Below, in pieces: positions 4,341 through 6,174 of a DNA stretch of 6,174 nt. Source of the stretch: DASQQQ01 sp036390995 (GTDB lineage Bacteria; Actinomycetota; UBA4738; HRBIN12). Numbering within the stretch: the stretch's first letter is position 1; each line of letters starts with the position of its first letter. The stretch lies in contig DASWAT010000098.1 in the NCBI GenBank assembly GCA_036390995.1, positions 1 to 6,174 of the forward strand, read 5' to 3'. Below the pieces are notes generated by a model. It had not been told where the DNA came from. It made no database searches and was given only the letters and a program-made list of their open reading frames with translations. A program made the translations under genes and the position numbers.

Positions 4341-6174
4341 GCCGCATCACCTCCCCGAGGTCGACCCGTCGGGCCCAGTGGTTCGTGACCCACCCACCCA
4401 CCCATGCCGCCAACGCCACGCCGACCCCCGCAACGGCCATCACCGCGACGGGTGAGACGAACAGGGGCCCGGGAGGGATCACCGGAAGGGGATCCAACAG
4501 CGGAACGATCAGCGCGGCGATCCCCATCGCCAGCAGGGCTCCCAGGAGGTAGGAGGACCCCAGCATCGAGGCGAGCTCGGACACGAGCGCTCGGCGGTGG
4601 GCGCCGTGGGACATGCCCATCCGCAGGGAGAGCCCGTACGAGACGACCTGCGACCGCTCTCGTGCCTGCAGGTACATGAGCATCCCCGCGATCACCAGGA
4701 GGGCCGCCGCCAACCCCAAGACGTTCAGGACCACGAACGTGTCGACGACCGCCGTGATGTAGGGGATGTCCTCGACCTCGGAGGCGGTCACGACGAGGCC
4801 GAGCGGGAAGCCGAGGCCGGGCAGCGCGTCTTGGATCGCGGACTCGTCTCCCTTGATCCAGAGCTCGGTGCTGGCCTGCGCCACGTCGAGCGGGTTGAAG
4901 GACCCGTCGAACGCGTCGAGGAACGGCTGCTCGGCAACGACCACGAGGGGACGGAGCGACACCATGCCGGGGAACGCGGTCGCGGTCGCTGCGACGCTGA
5001 CCGGAACCACCCGTTCGTCGACCTCGATCGACGCGATGCCGGCCGGCTCCCGTCCGGCCACGAGCACCGGCAGCCCACCCTCGATGGCTGCGTCGAGCTT
5101 GCCGGCGATGTCGCGGAGCGACGACGACGCGAAGGCCTCGTTCCAGTAGGCAGCATCGGCGAGCGTCGCGGGATCGACGGTCAGCAGATCGAACACCTCA
5201 CCCGTGGAGAGGGTTCCGGCGGAGGGGAACCGGACCACCCGGGTCATCGGGAACGGGAAGGTGCTGGGGACGACGTTGCCGTAATCGATCCGCGCCTGCA
5301 CGTCGCTCCCCACGAACACGCCGGCCTTCGCCGCCACGGTGGACTGCAGGGACCGGACCATCGCCTGGGACTGCACGAAGATCCCCAGGGCCAGGGCCGA
5401 ACCCGCCACCATCGCCACCACGAGACGAGGTCCTCCCGCGACCCGACGGATGGCGAGGTACGCGGGAGCGGGGAAGCGATCGCTCCGACCTCGCGCCCCG
5501 CGCGCCGCGCTCTGGAACAGCCGTGCGCCGAGCAGCCCCGCACCGCCAAGGAGGAGCAGGGGGAACACGATCAGGAGCAGGCTCGGCCGCTGGACCCCGA
5601 GCGTCAGGTCGGCCGTCAACGCGTTGCCGGTGCGGAGCCTTCGCCACGCGAGATATGCCAGGAGGAGCAGGCCGATCTCCCAGGGGACGGCGGCGAACAC
5701 CGCCAGACGTGCCCGATGGTGCTCGGACTCACGAAGGAACCGTACCGCCGCCACCGCACCGAGCAGGACGACAGAGGCCGCCACCGCACCGGCGGCACCG
5801 AACACCGCAGCCACGGCCGCGCCGATCGCGACCGGCCCCGACGGCCCCACCGCGCGAAGGAGCAGAACCGTGAGACCGAGTCCGGCGACCCCGCCGGCGA
5901 GGCATGGGATCGCCGACTCCAGGCCGGTCCGCACGGCGACCGCCGTCGGTCCGACGCCCCGGGCGAACAGCAGGCCGGTCTCGGATCGGCGAGCCCCCAG
6001 GGCGAAAGCACCTGCGGCCGCCACCACCACCAGAGCCACCGCCACCCCCGCCGTCTGCACCAGCCGGCCCGGCCCCGAGATCACCGCGAGGCGCCGGTGG
6101 ACGTCCGTCACCACATCGGGCAGGGACGTGAGGGAGCGGACGTTCCGGGACCATCTGAACGAATAGCAGCAACC
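4330..6174 (-). CDS. FtsX/MacB-type ABC transporter permease, 5' end outside window
   Basis: The frame is open to the right edge, so 614 C-terminal residues are visible and the true start lies beyond 6174. A GTG at 6114 is internal: the 20 codons before it read through without a stop. In visible numbering, hydrophobic segments lie near 38-60, 86-109, 114-146 (probably two), 163-178, 197-220, 251-268, 479-503, 535-560 and 570-595. The last three form a typical C-terminal FtsX domain, with YLQARERSQVVSYGLSLRMG after the first of them and a cytoplasmic end at VMRLAE. The segments at 38-146 look like the last part of a first FtsX domain, with an RRSETGLLFARGVG loop. A region of about 200 residues (270-470) with few hydrophobic stretches is probably extracytoplasmic. 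The protein therefore resembles the double-FtsX permeases that pair with LolD-like ATPases to move lipids, peptides or drugs, or to transmit force. The substrate cannot be assigned. It overlaps the ATPase gene by 11 nt. Confidence 0.88.
   Translation of the reverse strand, partial: GCCYSFRWSRNVRSLTSLPDVVTDVHRRLAVISGPGRLVQTAGVAVALVVVAAAGAFALGARRSETGLLFARGVGPTAVAVRTGLESAIPCLAGGVAGLGLTVLLLRAVGPSGPVAIGAAVAAVFGAAGAVAASVVLLGAVAAVRFLRESEHHRARLAVFAAVPWEIGLLLLAYLAWRRLRTGNALTADLTLGVQRPSLLLIVFPLLLLGGAGLLGARLFQSAARGARGRSDRFPAPAYLAIRRVAGGPRLVVAMVAGSALALGIFVQSQAMVRSLQSTVAAKAGVFVGSDVQARIDYGNVVPSTFPFPMTRVVRFPSAGTLSTGEVFDLLTVDPATLADAAYWNEAFASSSLRDIAGKLDAAIEGGLPVLVAGREPAGIASIEVDERVVPVSVAATATAFPGMVSLRPLVVVAEQPFLDAFDGSFNPLDVAQASTELWIKGDESAIQDALPGLGFPLGLVVTASEVEDIPYITAVVDTFVVLNVLGLAAALLVIAGMLMYLQARERSQVVSYGLSLRMGMSHGAHRRALVSELASMLGSSYLLGALLAMGIAALIVPLLDPLPVIPPGPLFVSPVAVMAVAGVGVALAAWVGGWVTNHWARRVDLGEVMRLAE
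4346..4354 (-). promoter_or_regulatory. Perfect Shine-Dalgarno sequence of the twin-NBD ATPase gene
   Basis: GGAGGTGAT (4354-4346, - strand) matches nine bases of the complement of the 16S rRNA 3' end. The GGAGG core is 9 nt from the TTG at 4340. It lies inside the last codons of the permease gene (part of GEVM) and fixes the TTG as the start, since no other in-frame start fits before the first beta strand of NBD1. Confidence 0.85.

Noticed and set aside
4330..6114. GTG at 6114 as the true start of the permease
   Set aside because: The frame stays open for 20 more codons to the window edge, and the visible part begins in mid-FtsX domain without its first membrane segment, so the gene is truncated by the window.
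1..6174. CRISPR array, tRNA, rRNA, insertion sequence, phage or defence genes
   Set aside because: No regular spaced direct repeats, cloverleaf-like segments, transposase or integrase motifs, or terminal inverted repeats were seen on reading both strands.

Overview
The window is a gene-dense stretch of a high-GC genome. It is most likely from an actinobacterium (Actinomycetota), possibly a deep-branching or uncultured lineage. The evidence is the strong preference for G or C at third codon positions, the GTG and TTG start codons, the DUF501 family protein, the short-form Ppx/GppA phosphatase, and a membrane-anchored cyclophilin of actinobacterial style. Species and genus cannot be named from this sequence.

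Layout, left to right on the + strand. Positions 1-98 hold the last 31 codons of a rightward gene that I cannot identify. A 12-bp perfect stem at 114-142 separates it from a leftward gene block and looks like a shared terminator. Everything from 148 to 6174 is coded on the - strand. Read in transcription order from the right edge, it consists of: (i) a long FtsX/MacB-type ABC permease whose start lies outside the window (4330-6174); (ii) an ABC ATPase with two complete nucleotide-binding domains on one chain (2922-4340), which overlaps the permease by 11 nt; (iii) a short intergenic region with a possible terminator, a good sigma70-type promoter and a 5'-leader hairpin; (iv) a small S1-domain RNA-binding protein of the YabR/Gsp13 type (2421-2783); (v) a DUF501 domain fused to a Ppx/GppA phosphatase (1023-2411); (vi) a membrane-anchored peptidyl-prolyl isomerase (148-1011).

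Two transcription units are likely. The permease and ATPase form a two-component MacB/LolD-like transporter of unknown substrate. Two fused NBDs beside what looks like a double FtsX permease could make a full transporter from two polypeptides. The S1, DUF501-Ppx and cyclophilin genes have gaps of only 9 and 11 nt and should share the promoter at 2845-2873. S1, DUF501 and Ppx/GppA belong to a conserved housekeeping neighbourhood that in many Gram-positive bacteria lies beside eno and ftsB/divIC.

I see no clear sign of a wholly new defence, mobile or biosynthetic system. The points that deserve a second look are the DUF501-Ppx fusion, the single in-frame amber codon separating it from the S1 gene, the missing canonical start codon of the S1 gene, and the asymmetric twin-NBD ATPase. 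No gene-free stretch exceeds about 140 bases. I found no tRNA, rRNA, CRISPR array, insertion sequence or attachment site.
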